64,000 nucleotides of DNA, from the NCBI GenBank assembly GCA_003531585.1, contig DQFX01000055.1, positions 53,466 to 117,465 on the forward strand. Reading direction: 5' to 3'. Below, one piece after another: positions 35,178 to 43,444 of this stretch. Every line of letters begins with the position of its first letter. Within the stretch, counting starts at the first letter, position 1. The DNA is from Oscillospiraceae bacterium (GTDB taxonomy: Bacteria; Bacillota; Clostridia; Oscillospirales; Ruminococcaceae). A program made the translations under genes and the position numbers. The notes below the pieces were generated by a model. That model was not told the origin of the DNA. It did no database searches and worked only from the letters and a program-made list of their open reading frames with translations.

Positions 35178-37388
35178 TTATCCCTGCTCCACCGCGCGGA
35201 CGTGATATCTGTCTGCTTTCACGCCGTCTATCGCATTGATGAAATCCGTGAACCTCGCGAAACCGTAATTTCTGAAATCGAAGCCCTCGAATTTCTCCTT
35301 GAGCTGTATGCCCAGCGCTCTTATGCTGTGGCTTCCCTCGGCGCGTGCGAACTCGTTGACGAACTGCTCGATCTCCTCGGTCTGCTTCGCGAATTCATCG
35401 CTGATATACAGCTTGTTGTTCCTGATTACTATTCCGCTTATCTCAGCCGCAAGCTTTCTCATTGAGGTAAAGCCAAGCTCCTTGAGGAAATCCTTGCCGT
35501 ACTTGCCGGAAAGGTCTCTGCCAAGCCCGGAGAGCGAACCGCCCTTTTCCGAACCCGCAACGAACTGAAGCACCTCGCGCTTGACTGCGTTTATCTCGGG
35601 CTTTTCCGTCTGATCCTCAGTTCCGGCAGGCTCTGCGGATTCGGAAGCGTTATCGGCGCTCGCGGAATCTTCAGCGCTTTCCTCCTCGTCAGACTTAGCG
35701 GACTTTGCCGTCTTGTCCTTCTTAGAACGCCCGGGGTTGTCGTTGTTTGAAATGTTTCCGGAATTCTCCGCAGCAGCTGCATTTTCTGCGCTCTCTGCGT
35801 TCTCCGCTTTCTCTGCGCCCTCAACCATCACTGAGTTTTCGGAGCCTTCGGCTGCTGACGGTGCATTGACCTCCGCGATGACCTCAGCCACCTTTTCCGC
35901 TGTGGACTTAGTATCCCGCGGCAGAGTTTCCGGTTTCTCAAGTTTCTCGGGCTTTTCAGGCTTTGCGGACTTCGCCGATTCAGCGGGGGCAACCGCGTTT
36001 ATCACCGGCTGAACCAGAGAAAACGCGCGATTCTTGCTGATCTTTATATCCGGAACGGAAGATAACAGCGCCCTGAAATCCCCATAGCCCATATCGTCAA
36101 TGTAGCTCTTTCCGTACGCCGCCATAAGCTCGTTGTTGAGCTGACCCAGGTTTCCGCCGTCCGGCATGTTCTCCGCTGCGTACTTCTGGATCCTCGCGAA
36201 TACCGCTTTCTCGTCCGGTCCGGGCATTCCGGCGGGTTTTACGGCAGGCTCCGGCTTAACAGCTTCCGCAAGGAACACCTTGTTTCCGTCGACCCTGACC
36301 TCGCCCACCGAGCTCAGCGCCGACTTGAAATCGCCGAATCCCAGCGCACGGAAATAATCCTTGCCGAAGGCGCTCATCAAGCGATTATTGAGCTGACCTA
36401 TATTTCCGCCGTCCGGCATGTTGTCTCCCGCGTAGGTCATGACCTCCCTGCGGTAGCTCCCGGCGTCAAGCGTGACTTCCGGAGCGGCCTCCGCTGGCTT
36501 TACGAGCGTGCCGGTACGCGTGAACTGCGGCAGCTTGTCAATGAATCTCGCAAATCTTGCGCTGCCGAACTTCGCAAAGTCTATCTTTCCGAAACGGCTG
36601 TTGAGATAACTCTCAAGCTTTAGCATGTTGTCGTTTTCCGGCTCATGCTCGCTCAGGTACTCCTGCATTGCCGCGGAAATAGACTGCTCCGTTGCCGCCT
36701 CGACCGCCCTGGCGGGAACGGGCTGCTCCTGGCGCTTCTTTCTCAGGGAAACAAAAGTGTTGTTCCGGCGAAGCTCCGGGAAGCTGTCGATAAAGTTCGA
36801 AAACCTCTTGTAGCCCAGCTCGTCAAAGTTGATGTTGCCGAATTTGGAGGTCAGCACCGCGCTTATCCTCGCAAGGTCTAGCCGCTCGTCCTTGTTATCG
36901 GTGACGAAGGTCAGCACCGCCTTTCTGATAGCCGGCTCGTCGCAGCTCGCTTCCATTTCGCCGATCTGGTTGAGATAGCAGAAATGATGGCAGCTTACCG
37001 TGAACGGTCTCGGGGTTTTGAGTTCGCCTATTCCTACCACAAGCTTTCCTGCCTCGCGAAGGCGTATCGCAAGCCGCGTGAAGTCGCTGTCGCTGGTGAC
37101 GAGCACAAATCCGTCAACATTGCCGGTGTACAGAATGTCCATCGCGTCGATTATCATGGAGAAATCCGTGGCGTTCTTGCCTGCAACATAGCTTGTCTGC
37201 TGAACCGGCATTATCGAGTAGTTGACTGCGGGAGCATGCCAGCCGTTGCCGCCTTTTTCCCAGTCGCCGTAAACTCTCTTGTAGGTCGGCACGCCGTACT
37301 TCTGCACCTCGTTCATGACGAACTGTGCATATTTCGCAGATACGTTATCGCTGTCGATAAGCACCGCGAGCTTCTTTTCTTCTGACAT
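35178..37388 (-). CDS. NYN-domain ribonuclease with six OST-HTH/LOTUS domains
   Basis: A 736-residue protein. Residues 1-150 form a NYN/PIN-like (LabA-type) nuclease with all four expected acidic residues: D12 in LIDSDN, D75 in NATDF, and D100 and D102 in VTSDSDF. Six winged-helix OST-HTH/LOTUS repeats follow (about 152-207, 236-295, 312-375, 393-455, 600-660 and 670-733), each with a core such as LGYKRFSNFI or MGYGDFRALL. An Ala/Glu/Ser-rich low-complexity linker (about 470-595) separates repeats 4 and 5. NYN plus LOTUS proteins bind and probably cut RNA; six repeats is unusually many. The target is unknown. Confidence 0.88.
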   Translation of the reverse strand: MSEEKKLAVLIDSDNVSAKYAQFVMNEVQKYGVPTYKRVYGDWEKGGNGWHAPAVNYSIMPVQQTSYVAGKNATDFSMIIDAMDILYTGNVDGFVLVTSDSDFTRLAIRLREAGKLVVGIGELKTPRPFTVSCHHFCYLNQIGEMEASCDEPAIRKAVLTFVTDNKDERLDLARISAVLTSKFGNINFDELGYKRFSNFIDSFPELRRNNTFVSLRKKRQEQPVPARAVEAATEQSISAAMQEYLSEHEPENDNMLKLESYLNSRFGKIDFAKFGSARFARFIDKLPQFTRTGTLVKPAEAAPEVTLDAGSYRREVMTYAGDNMPDGGNIGQLNNRLMSAFGKDYFRALGFGDFKSALSSVGEVRVDGNKVFLAEAVKPEPAVKPAGMPGPDEKAVFARIQKYAAENMPDGGNLGQLNNELMAAYGKSYIDDMGYGDFRALLSSVPDIKISKNRAFSLVQPVINAVAPAESAKSAKPEKPEKLEKPETLPRDTKSTAEKVAEVIAEVNAPSAAEGSENSVMVEGAEKAENAESAENAAAAENSGNISNNDNPGRSKKDKTAKSAKSDEEESAEDSASADNASESAEPAGTEDQTEKPEINAVKREVLQFVAGSEKGGSLSGLGRDLSGKYGKDFLKELGFTSMRKLAAEISGIVIRNNKLYISDEFAKQTEEIEQFVNEFARAEGSHSIRALGIQLKEKFEGFDFRNYGFARFTDFINAIDGVKADRYHVRAVEQG

Positions 37389-37450
37389 TGTTACCTCTGT
37401 TCTGTGAATTGCCCCGGGAACGGACAGGGCGTTGTTGTTATATTATAGTA

Positions 37451-37972
37451 TTATTTTCCGCGAATAGAACCGTACTGGTCCGCTGTGTTGAATATAGTTG
37501 AGATATAGCCCTTGAAATACGGAATGAACACGCCGCTGTCTATCATGGCGAGGACTTCCTCCTCAGACGCCCAACCTACCGCCTGAACTTCCTCGTACTG
37601 CAACTCCAGACTTTCAATGTCCGGATCAGCCTTTACGACATACCAGTCGTCAAAGCCCTCGCCGTAGGTCACGGAATAATGCGGACGAACCCCGTTTAAA
37701 TCCAGCGTTACGCCTATCTCCTCTCGAACCTCACGCATGGCTGCCGCCGCGCTGGTCTCTCCGGCAACGGCAGAGCCACCGGCGCTAACGTCCCACAGAT
37801 TCGAAAAACCGTGCTTGAACGGCTGGCGCTGCTGAATGAGCATTCTGCCGTCGCTTCCAATAATGCAGACATGCACCACCAGGTGATAGCCGCCCTCGGG
37901 AAGTCCCTCGCCGCGCACGACGGTTTTTCCGGTCTTGTTGCGGTTTATGTCGTAAACGTCCCAGAGTTCCAT
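37451..37972 (-). CDS. Nudix hydrolase
   Basis: A 173-residue protein with a complete Nudix box at 66-87 (GSAVAGE, then REVREEIG), which binds Mg and cleaves nucleoside-diphosphate-linked substrates. The N-terminus ELWDVYDINRNKTGKTVVRG and the later WDVSAGG resemble the Idi/YfcD-like subgroup, but isopentenyl isomerase activity cannot be claimed. It lies 21 bp after thyA, so nucleotide clean-up is one plausible role. Confidence 0.9.
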   Translation of the reverse strand: MELWDVYDINRNKTGKTVVRGEGLPEGGYHLVVHVCIIGSDGRMLIQQRQPFKHGFSNLWDVSAGGSAVAGETSAAAAMREVREEIGVTLDLNGVRPHYSVTYGEGFDDWYVVKADPDIESLELQYEEVQAVGWASEEEVLAMIDSGVFIPYFKGYISTIFNTADQYGSIRGK

Positions 37973-37993
37973 GCGAGACCTCCGTTATATAAG

Positions 37994-38821
37994 CTATATT
38001 GCGACTGGAATCTTGTCGGTAAATTCGTGGTACTTATAATCGACTGCGGTAAAGCTGTTCTTCGTGAACTTGTAAAAATCCGTGATGTCCTCAACCTGCA
38101 TTTCCGGAGCGGGGTAGGGCTTCTTTTCAATGAGCCGCTTTACAGCGTCGATGTGGCGGTCGTAAATGTGCGCGTCCGCAATGACGTGGACAAGCTCTCC
38201 CGGCTCGAATCCTGTGGATTTCGCGAACATTATGAGCAGCGCCGCATACTGGCAGACGTTCCAGTTGTTCGCGGTGAGCATATCCTGGCTGCGCTGGTTG
38301 AGTATCGCGTTGAGCCTGTTCCCGGTGACGTTGAACGTCATGGAATAGGCGCAGGGAGCCAGCCGCATTTCGCTGAGGTCGGCGTGATTGTAGGTATTGG
38401 TCATGATACGGCGGCTGTTCGGGTCGTGCTTCAGGTCGTACAGCACCTTGTCCACCTGATCGAAATCTCCCTCGGGGTAGTGGTGCTTCACGCCGAGCTG
38501 ATAGCCGTACGCCTTGCCGATGGTGCCGTTTTCGTCCGCCCAGGCGTCCCAGATATGGGACGAAAGGTCAGCCACACGGTTGGATTTCTTCTGGTATATC
38601 CAGAGTATCTCATCAATGGCGGAGCGATAGTAAACCCGGCGGAGCGTCATTATCGGGAACTCCTTCTGGAGGTCATAACGGTTCACGATACAGAATTTCT
38701 TTATCGTATGGGCGGGAGTGCCGTCCTCCCAGTGCGGGCGGACATGGCATTCCCCATCTGAAACGCCGTTAGCTATGATGTCCCGGCAGTTCTCTATAAA
38801 CAGTTCGTCGGCAAGGCTCAT
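37994..38821 (-). CDS. thyA: Thymidylate synthase (ThyA)
   Basis: A 275-residue folate-dependent enzyme that methylates dUMP to dTMP. The catalytic Cys157 is in RLAPCAYSMTFNV, and the dUMP-binding RSQDM and NVCQYAALL segments follow, then HVIADAHIYDRHID. The first Arg loop (RRVYYRSAIDEILW) is present. Sequence is closer to the Clostridia/phage-like type than to the E. coli type. No dihydrofolate reductase gene is next to it. It is 26 bp after the DUF115 gene and starts that gene's downstream operon. Confidence 0.96.
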   Translation of the reverse strand: MSLADELFIENCRDIIANGVSDGECHVRPHWEDGTPAHTIKKFCIVNRYDLQKEFPIMTLRRVYYRSAIDEILWIYQKKSNRVADLSSHIWDAWADENGTIGKAYGYQLGVKHHYPEGDFDQVDKVLYDLKHDPNSRRIMTNTYNHADLSEMRLAPCAYSMTFNVTGNRLNAILNQRSQDMLTANNWNVCQYAALLIMFAKSTGFEPGELVHVIADAHIYDRHIDAVKRLIEKKPYPAPEMQVEDITDFYKFTKNSFTAVDYKYHEFTDKIPVAI

Positions 38822-38847
38822 TCGTGGTTCTCCTTAGTTGGTAAAGC

Positions 38848-40044
38848 TCATATTCTTCCGAATATCGCGGAAGTGGAAAGGTCGACGCTTTCGAACGGCA
38901 CCTTCTCAAAGCAGGAAAGTCCGTTGGTCTCGCACATGCTGAACAGCCCGGAGCCGCTGCTCTCTGCGAATTTCCTGACCTGCTCCATCAGCGCCTTTGC
39001 GCCTGCGGGATAATCGGCGGCTTCGCCCTCCGCAGGAGTTCTTGCGGCGCCGTTATCGTCGATATTCAGCGGGAACAGCCCGTCCCAGCCGTAAAGATAT
39101 ATCTCGCTGAATCCCATGTAAAGCGCAAGCTGGATCATGGCGTACATCGGGAACATATTCGCGGTCGCAAACACCGTCTCCACGCTCTGGAAGGACGGCA
39201 GCCCGTTGATTAGTCCCGCGCCGAGGCCGTTGAAGTAGGTCGGCTTTTTCTTGAACTTATCCTCGAACACCTTTATTCTTCCGTCAATGAAGCACTCCAT
39301 ACCCTCGATGTACTTTCCGTTGCCCAGATAGGAGGATTCCTTGGTCAGCACGAAGAATTCCGGACGCTGCGGGGTCTTCTGGAAGTAATCGCAGAACTCG
39401 TTGCAGGCGAACGCATGCTCGTTCATCAGCCCGTTGAGCTCGTCGAGCTTCGCGCTGTAATGACCCAGGATAAAGCAGCGCTGACCCTTCATCTTATCCT
39501 TGTACGCGGCAAGCTGCTGCGCTGTGAGGTTCTCCTGACCGCCTGCGCGCTTTCCGTCGGAGCCGAGTGCCTTGCTGAGCTTCATATTCGCAAGTGTCAT
39601 GCCAAGCCCGGAAGGTTCGTTGAGTTCGCAGTAGCCGTTCTCGGTAAAGCCACACTGGGACTTGAGTATAGCCGCTATCTCCGCGGAAGTCCCCTGAACC
39701 CCCGCCATCGCGGCAAGCTGGACCTCAAGAGGAGTATACGGCGCGATTATCAGCGCATAGAACGAAGCGGACTTCCCCTTCAGTTCCTCGATGAACCGGA
39801 TATCCTTATCCTCGGAGACCTCAGCCTGCGAGTTAGCCGCGCGGAATGCAATATCCGGAACCTTGACATTCTTCATGCGAAGCTGCTGGAGAGCCTGCAT
39901 GAGCACGTCATAGTCCTCGCCGTCGCCGATAACGACAAGCTTCTTCTGACCTATCTTCTCGATATTCTTGATGATATGGGTCTTGTAAGCGCCGAGTTTG
40001 CCCTTCTTCATTCCATCGTCGGACATATAAACTGAATAATCCAT
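38848..40044 (-). CDS. DUF115/Maf-like protein (6-hydroxymethylpterin kinase-like fold)
   Basis: A 398-residue protein whose central part (about 185-340) matches the DUF115/MptE-like domain: GQRCFILGHYSAKLDELNGL as nucleotide loop, NEFCDYFQKTPQRPEFFVLT, and FPMYAMIQLALYMGFSEIYL. Domains of this kind occur in motility accessory factors that glycosylate flagellin with nonulosonic acids, and in pterin enzymes. The N-terminal 150 residues are variable. A flagellar role is inferred from the flagellin gene 1.8 kb away on the other strand. I chose the ATG at 40044, behind AGGGGG and GAGG; a TTG at 40062 overlaps that site. Confidence 0.65.
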   Translation of the reverse strand: MDYSVYMSDDGMKKGKLGAYKTHIIKNIEKIGQKKLVVIGDGEDYDVLMQALQQLRMKNVKVPDIAFRAANSQAEVSEDKDIRFIEELKGKSASFYALIIAPYTPLEVQLAAMAGVQGTSAEIAAILKSQCGFTENGYCELNEPSGLGMTLANMKLSKALGSDGKRAGGQENLTAQQLAAYKDKMKGQRCFILGHYSAKLDELNGLMNEHAFACNEFCDYFQKTPQRPEFFVLTKESSYLGNGKYIEGMECFIDGRIKVFEDKFKKKPTYFNGLGAGLINGLPSFQSVETVFATANMFPMYAMIQLALYMGFSEIYLYGWDGLFPLNIDDNGAARTPAEGEAADYPAGAKALMEQVRKFAESSGSGLFSMCETNGLSCFEKVPFESVDLSTSAIFGRI

Positions 40045-40178
40045 TCCTCGTATCCCCCTCAAAATAACTATAGCTGAAAGCCGCCTGCCATTGCATTTTC
40101 AGACCTCACCAACCGCACAATTACATACAAAGCCGCAGGAAGGACGCAGGACGGCGCCCCTTCCCACGGCATTTTATA

Positions 40179-41501
40179 TTACTCGCTCAGAATGAACATA
40201 TCATAGATGACCTTGATAGCCTTATCAAAATCTCCGGCGTTGATGCCGATGATGATGTTAAGCTCGCTGGAGCCCTGGTCGATCATTCTGATATTGATGT
40301 TTGCATGAGACAGAGCCGCGAATACGCGGGTAGCAGTACCCTTTACGGATCTCATGCCGCGTCCGACGACTGCGATAAGAGCCAGACCGTCGATTATCTC
40401 GAAGTGATCGGGCTTTACTACCTCAACGAGGCGCTCTGTGAGCTTCTCGCGCTGACCGTCAAGCTCGGAGGAGTTGACAACAACGCTGACCGTATCAATA
40501 CCGGTAGGCATATGCTCCGGGAAAATATCGTGGTTCTCGAGAACCTGGAGCAGCTTGCGCAGGAAGCCCTTGTTGCTGTTCATTCTGTCCTTCTCGATGG
40601 AGATTACCGAGAAGTTCTTCTTGCCGGCGATACCGGTGATTACATGCTCGCTTGCGGGCGCGTGGGAAGTCGGCACGATAAGGGTGCCTGCGTCCTGCGG
40701 AGCGTTGGTGTTCTTGATATTGATCGGAATGTTCGCGCTTCTCACCGGGAAGATAGCGTCCTCGTGGAGCACGCCTGCGCCCATGTAGGAAAGCTCGCGC
40801 AGCTCGGAATATGTGATAACGCTGATTCCCTCGGGGTTCTCGACGATACGGGGGTCAGCTACCAGGAAGCCGCTTACGTCTGTCCAGTTCTCGTAGAGGT
40901 CTACCTTTGCAGCCTTTGCAACTACAGAACCTGTGAAGTCAGAACCGCCGCGGGAGAACGTCTTGATGGTGCCGTCGGGCATTGCGCCGTAGAAGCCCGG
41001 AATTACCGCCTTCGGGGTCTTGTCAAGGAGCGCGCCGAGGCATGCGTCGGTGATGTCAGCGTCGAAATTGCCCTTGTTGTCGAAGAAGATAGCGCGTGCG
41101 GCGTCGATGAACTCGAAACCGAGGTAGTTCGCGAGGACGATACCGTTGAGGTACTCGCCGCGGCTTGCCGCATAATCGCTGCCGACAGCAGCCTTGAAGT
41201 TCTCGCCGATCTGTGCGAATTCCTCGTCGAGGTTCAGCGTAAGACCCAGGTCAGAAATAATGCCGTTGTAGCGCTCCCTGATGGGTGCGAAGGCTTCGGT
41301 GAAATCCTTGCCCTGTACGGCTACTTCGTCATAGCAGCGGTACAGCATGTCTGTTACCTTGGTGTCCTCCTTGAAGCGCTTGCCCGGCGCAGAAGGTACG
41401 ACGTACTTTCTCTCGGGATCTGCGTGAATGATATCCGCTACCTTGCGGAACTGCTTTGCGTCGGCGAGCGAGCTCCCGCCGAACTTTACAACCTTGCTCA
41501 T
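40179..41501 (-). CDS. lysC: Aspartate kinase
   Basis: A 440-residue enzyme that phosphorylates aspartate, the first step to lysine, threonine and methionine. The N-terminal kinase domain has VVKFGGSSLADAKQFRKV and the SRGGSDFTGSVVAKAAK loop, and two ACT domains at the C-terminus (about 300-440) should bind the feedback inhibitor. It is the monofunctional form. A weak hairpin (GGAAGG with CCTTCC, 40138-40164) follows. It has its own promoter and a short leader. Confidence 0.96.
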   Translation of the reverse strand: MSKVVKFGGSSLADAKQFRKVADIIHADPERKYVVPSAPGKRFKEDTKVTDMLYRCYDEVAVQGKDFTEAFAPIRERYNGIISDLGLTLNLDEEFAQIGENFKAAVGSDYAASRGEYLNGIVLANYLGFEFIDAARAIFFDNKGNFDADITDACLGALLDKTPKAVIPGFYGAMPDGTIKTFSRGGSDFTGSVVAKAAKVDLYENWTDVSGFLVADPRIVENPEGISVITYSELRELSYMGAGVLHEDAIFPVRSANIPINIKNTNAPQDAGTLIVPTSHAPASEHVITGIAGKKNFSVISIEKDRMNSNKGFLRKLLQVLENHDIFPEHMPTGIDTVSVVVNSSELDGQREKLTERLVEVVKPDHFEIIDGLALIAVVGRGMRSVKGTATRVFAALSHANINIRMIDQGSSELNIIIGINAGDFDKAIKVIYDMFILSE

Positions 41502-41565
41502 AGTGTTGACCCTTTCTTATGTGATTTTATATAAAATTGTGCTTTTAAATACACATATATATTTT

Positions 41566-41594
41566 ATCATACCACATTTCAGACCAAATTGCAA
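41566..41594 (-). promoter_or_regulatory. Sigma-A promoter of lysC
   Basis: On the minus strand TTGCAA (41589-41594) and TATGAT (41566-41571) are 17 bp apart. The start would be near 41558, about 57 nt before the ATG, which leaves no room for a lysine riboswitch. Confidence 0.78.
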
Positions 41595-41718
41595 TATGTT
41601 ATGACCTAAATTTCAAAAAAGGTACGGACAATATCCGTTTACATTATTATAATAGCAAAACGCAAATACAAAATAAACAAAATTTCAGAAAAAATTATAA
41701 AAAATTTTAAAAAAACGC

Positions 41719-41745
41719 TAAAGTTCCGAAAGAATCAGCCGATAT
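41719..41745 (+). promoter_or_regulatory. Sigma-28 (FliA/SigD) promoter of flagellin
   Basis: TAAA (41719-41722), a 15-bp spacer and GCCGATAT (41738-41745) match the flagellar sigma consensus TAAA-N15-GCCGATAA. The start would lie near 41753. The 41595-41718 stretch between the lysC promoter and this one is AT-rich and otherwise empty. Confidence 0.9.
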
Positions 41746-41752
41746 AATAAAC

Positions 41753-41887
41753 GTGATAGCTGAAAAGCTAAAAATTCCGAAGGTCCAAGTGTACATAAGG
41801 ACGGACGGAAACTAAATTACTTTAACCAACCGCCTCACAGGAATGATTCCGATTACAGAGGCGCGTAAATTCAAGGAGGATATTACT
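41753..41887 (+). promoter_or_regulatory. Structured flagellin leader
   Basis: A leader of about 135 nt with three hairpins: TAGCT-gaaa-AGCTA (41757-41770), TTCCG-aag-GTCC with GGAC-gga-CGGAA (41775-41810), and CGCCTC with GAGGCG (41831-41863) around an inner GGAA-tga-TTCC. Several GGA triplets lie in or beside the loops. In B. subtilis CsrA binds GGA hairpins of the hag leader; the same here is inference. The RBS AAGGAGGA (41874-41881) directly follows the last stem. Confidence 0.55.
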
Positions 41888-43318
41888 ATGGGAATGGTAG
41901 TACAGCACAACTTAAACGCTCTCAACGCGTACAACAAGCTGAACACAAACGTATCTGGTCTGAAGAAGTCTTCTGAGAAGCTTTCTTCCGGTTACAGAAT
42001 CAACCGCGCTGGCGACGACGCTGCAGGTCTTGCTATTTCTGAGAAGATGAGATCTCAGATCCGCGGTCTTGGCCAGGCTAAGAGAAACGCTCAGGATGGT
42101 ATCTCCATGATCCAGACCTATGAGGGCGCTGCTCAGGAAACACACTCCATCCTTCAGAGAATGAAGGAGCTGGCTTCCGAGTCTGCTAACGGTACATACG
42201 ACAACACCACCGACCGTGACGCTATCCAGCTCGAGTTCGATCAGCTGAACGACGAACTGAACCAGATCGCTGATACCGACTTCAACGGCAGAGTTGCCCT
42301 GAACGGCGGTACAATGGCTGACGGTACTATTGTTAACAACAACGGTCAGGTAGCTACTCACCCCTCCATCACCTACACCCAGAATGCTGATCCTGCTGGC
42401 ACACTTACCTACAGCGGCAGAGTTGCAGGTTCTGTTGACTCCAGCGCAAACGGTACCATCAACGTAGACGGCGTTAACCTGAAGGTTAAGGCTGGCGCAC
42501 TTGATGGCAAGACCACTATCGGCAACACTTCCTACACTGCTTCTCTGAAGGTTACAGCTGGAAAGGTTGACGGTAAGATCACCGCTGATACCACATACGC
42601 TATCAATAAGGATACCACAACTGTTACCATTAACGGTAAGAACTACACCGTTGCTAACAATGGTCAGGCTGCTACTCTGTACGATGCAAATGGCGCGCAG
42701 GTAACAGCAATTGATGGTGCTAAGGTAACTGTTACCACTACATCCATCAACCTGAAGCAGGTCTACACAGTAACTGCTGGCGTAGTTGGTAATCTCGCTA
42801 ATAACACCGTTGGTCAGATCGATGTATCCAACGGTGTTTCCACTCCTAACTCTTATCAGCACGGCTCCGCTAACCTGACCTACGCTGACAGCATCACACT
42901 GCAGGTAGGCGCTCGTTCCAAGGACGCAGTTGACTTCAACTTCTCCTATGTAACCAGCGGTATCGGCGAGCTCAAGGCTGACCTCGATATCTCTGCAAGA
43001 GGTCTGGGTACTGACCAGCTCTCTCTCGCAACCCAGGAAGACGCTAACGCTGCAATCGATAAGATCGACAACGCTATCAACAAGACTTCCATGGTTCGTG
43101 CAACCTTCGGTTCTATCCAGAACAGAATGGAGCACAAGATCGAGAACCTGACCACAACTAACGAGAACCTGACTGACGCAGAGTCCACTATCCGTGATAC
43201 TGATATGGCTTCTGAGATGCTCAACTACACCAAGTACAACATCCTTCAGCAGGCAGCTCAGTCCATGCTGGCTCAGGCAAATCAGCAGCCGCAGTCCGTT
43301 CTCCAGCTCCTCGGCTAA
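41888..43318 (+). CDS. fliC: Flagellin
   Basis: A 476-residue flagellin, the filament subunit. The N-terminal D0/D1 region (1-140) starts MGMVVQHNLNALNAYNKLN and has SEKLSSGYRINRAGDDAAGL. The C-terminal D1/D0 region (about 385-476) ends ILQQAAQSMLAQANQQ plus SVLQLLG. The middle (about 145-380) is Thr/Gly/Asn-rich and variable, with many possible O-glycosylation residues. It lacks Cys. I chose the ATG at 41888, with AAGGAGGA upstream; an ATG at 41843 lies in the leader hairpin. A terminator follows. Confidence 0.97.
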   Translation: MGMVVQHNLNALNAYNKLNTNVSGLKKSSEKLSSGYRINRAGDDAAGLAISEKMRSQIRGLGQAKRNAQDGISMIQTYEGAAQETHSILQRMKELASESANGTYDNTTDRDAIQLEFDQLNDELNQIADTDFNGRVALNGGTMADGTIVNNNGQVATHPSITYTQNADPAGTLTYSGRVAGSVDSSANGTINVDGVNLKVKAGALDGKTTIGNTSYTASLKVTAGKVDGKITADTTYAINKDTTTVTINGKNYTVANNGQAATLYDANGAQVTAIDGAKVTVTTTSINLKQVYTVTAGVVGNLANNTVGQIDVSNGVSTPNSYQHGSANLTYADSITLQVGARSKDAVDFNFSYVTSGIGELKADLDISARGLGTDQLSLATQEDANAAIDKIDNAINKTSMVRATFGSIQNRMEHKIENLTTTNENLTDAESTIRDTDMASEMLNYTKYNILQQAAQSMLAQANQQPQSVLQLLG

Positions 43319-43388
43319 TCCCTTCCGGATTGACGATGGCTGCCTGAACGCAGCTTAACGGCGCTGTTTTGACAGCGAAATAGCATTT

Positions 43389-43422
43389 CAGCCCCTCGGG
43401 GGTCTCTCCGGGGGCTGTTTTG
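43389..43422 (+). terminator. Terminator of flagellin
   Basis: CAGCCCC and GGGGCTG enclose a shorter inner GGGG/CTCC pairing, followed by TTTTGTGTT. The next gene starts 23 bp later with no promoter visible, so read-through probably feeds it. Confidence 0.75.
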
Positions 43423-43444
43423 TGTTATTATACAGGTGATAAAA

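Noticed and set aside
41502..41566. Lysine riboswitch before lysC
   Set aside because: The predicted leader is only about 57 nt and lacks the lysine-riboswitch core; the class needs about 170 nt.
41843..41887. Upstream ATG at 41843 as the flagellin start
   Set aside because: It lies within the leader hairpin, has no RBS and would add 15 residues before the canonical MGMVVQHNLNA start.
42145..43250. Short sequence repeats inside flagellin as a functional repeat array
   Set aside because: The repeated codons arise from the Thr/Gly/Asn-rich variable domain and show no regular DNA unit.
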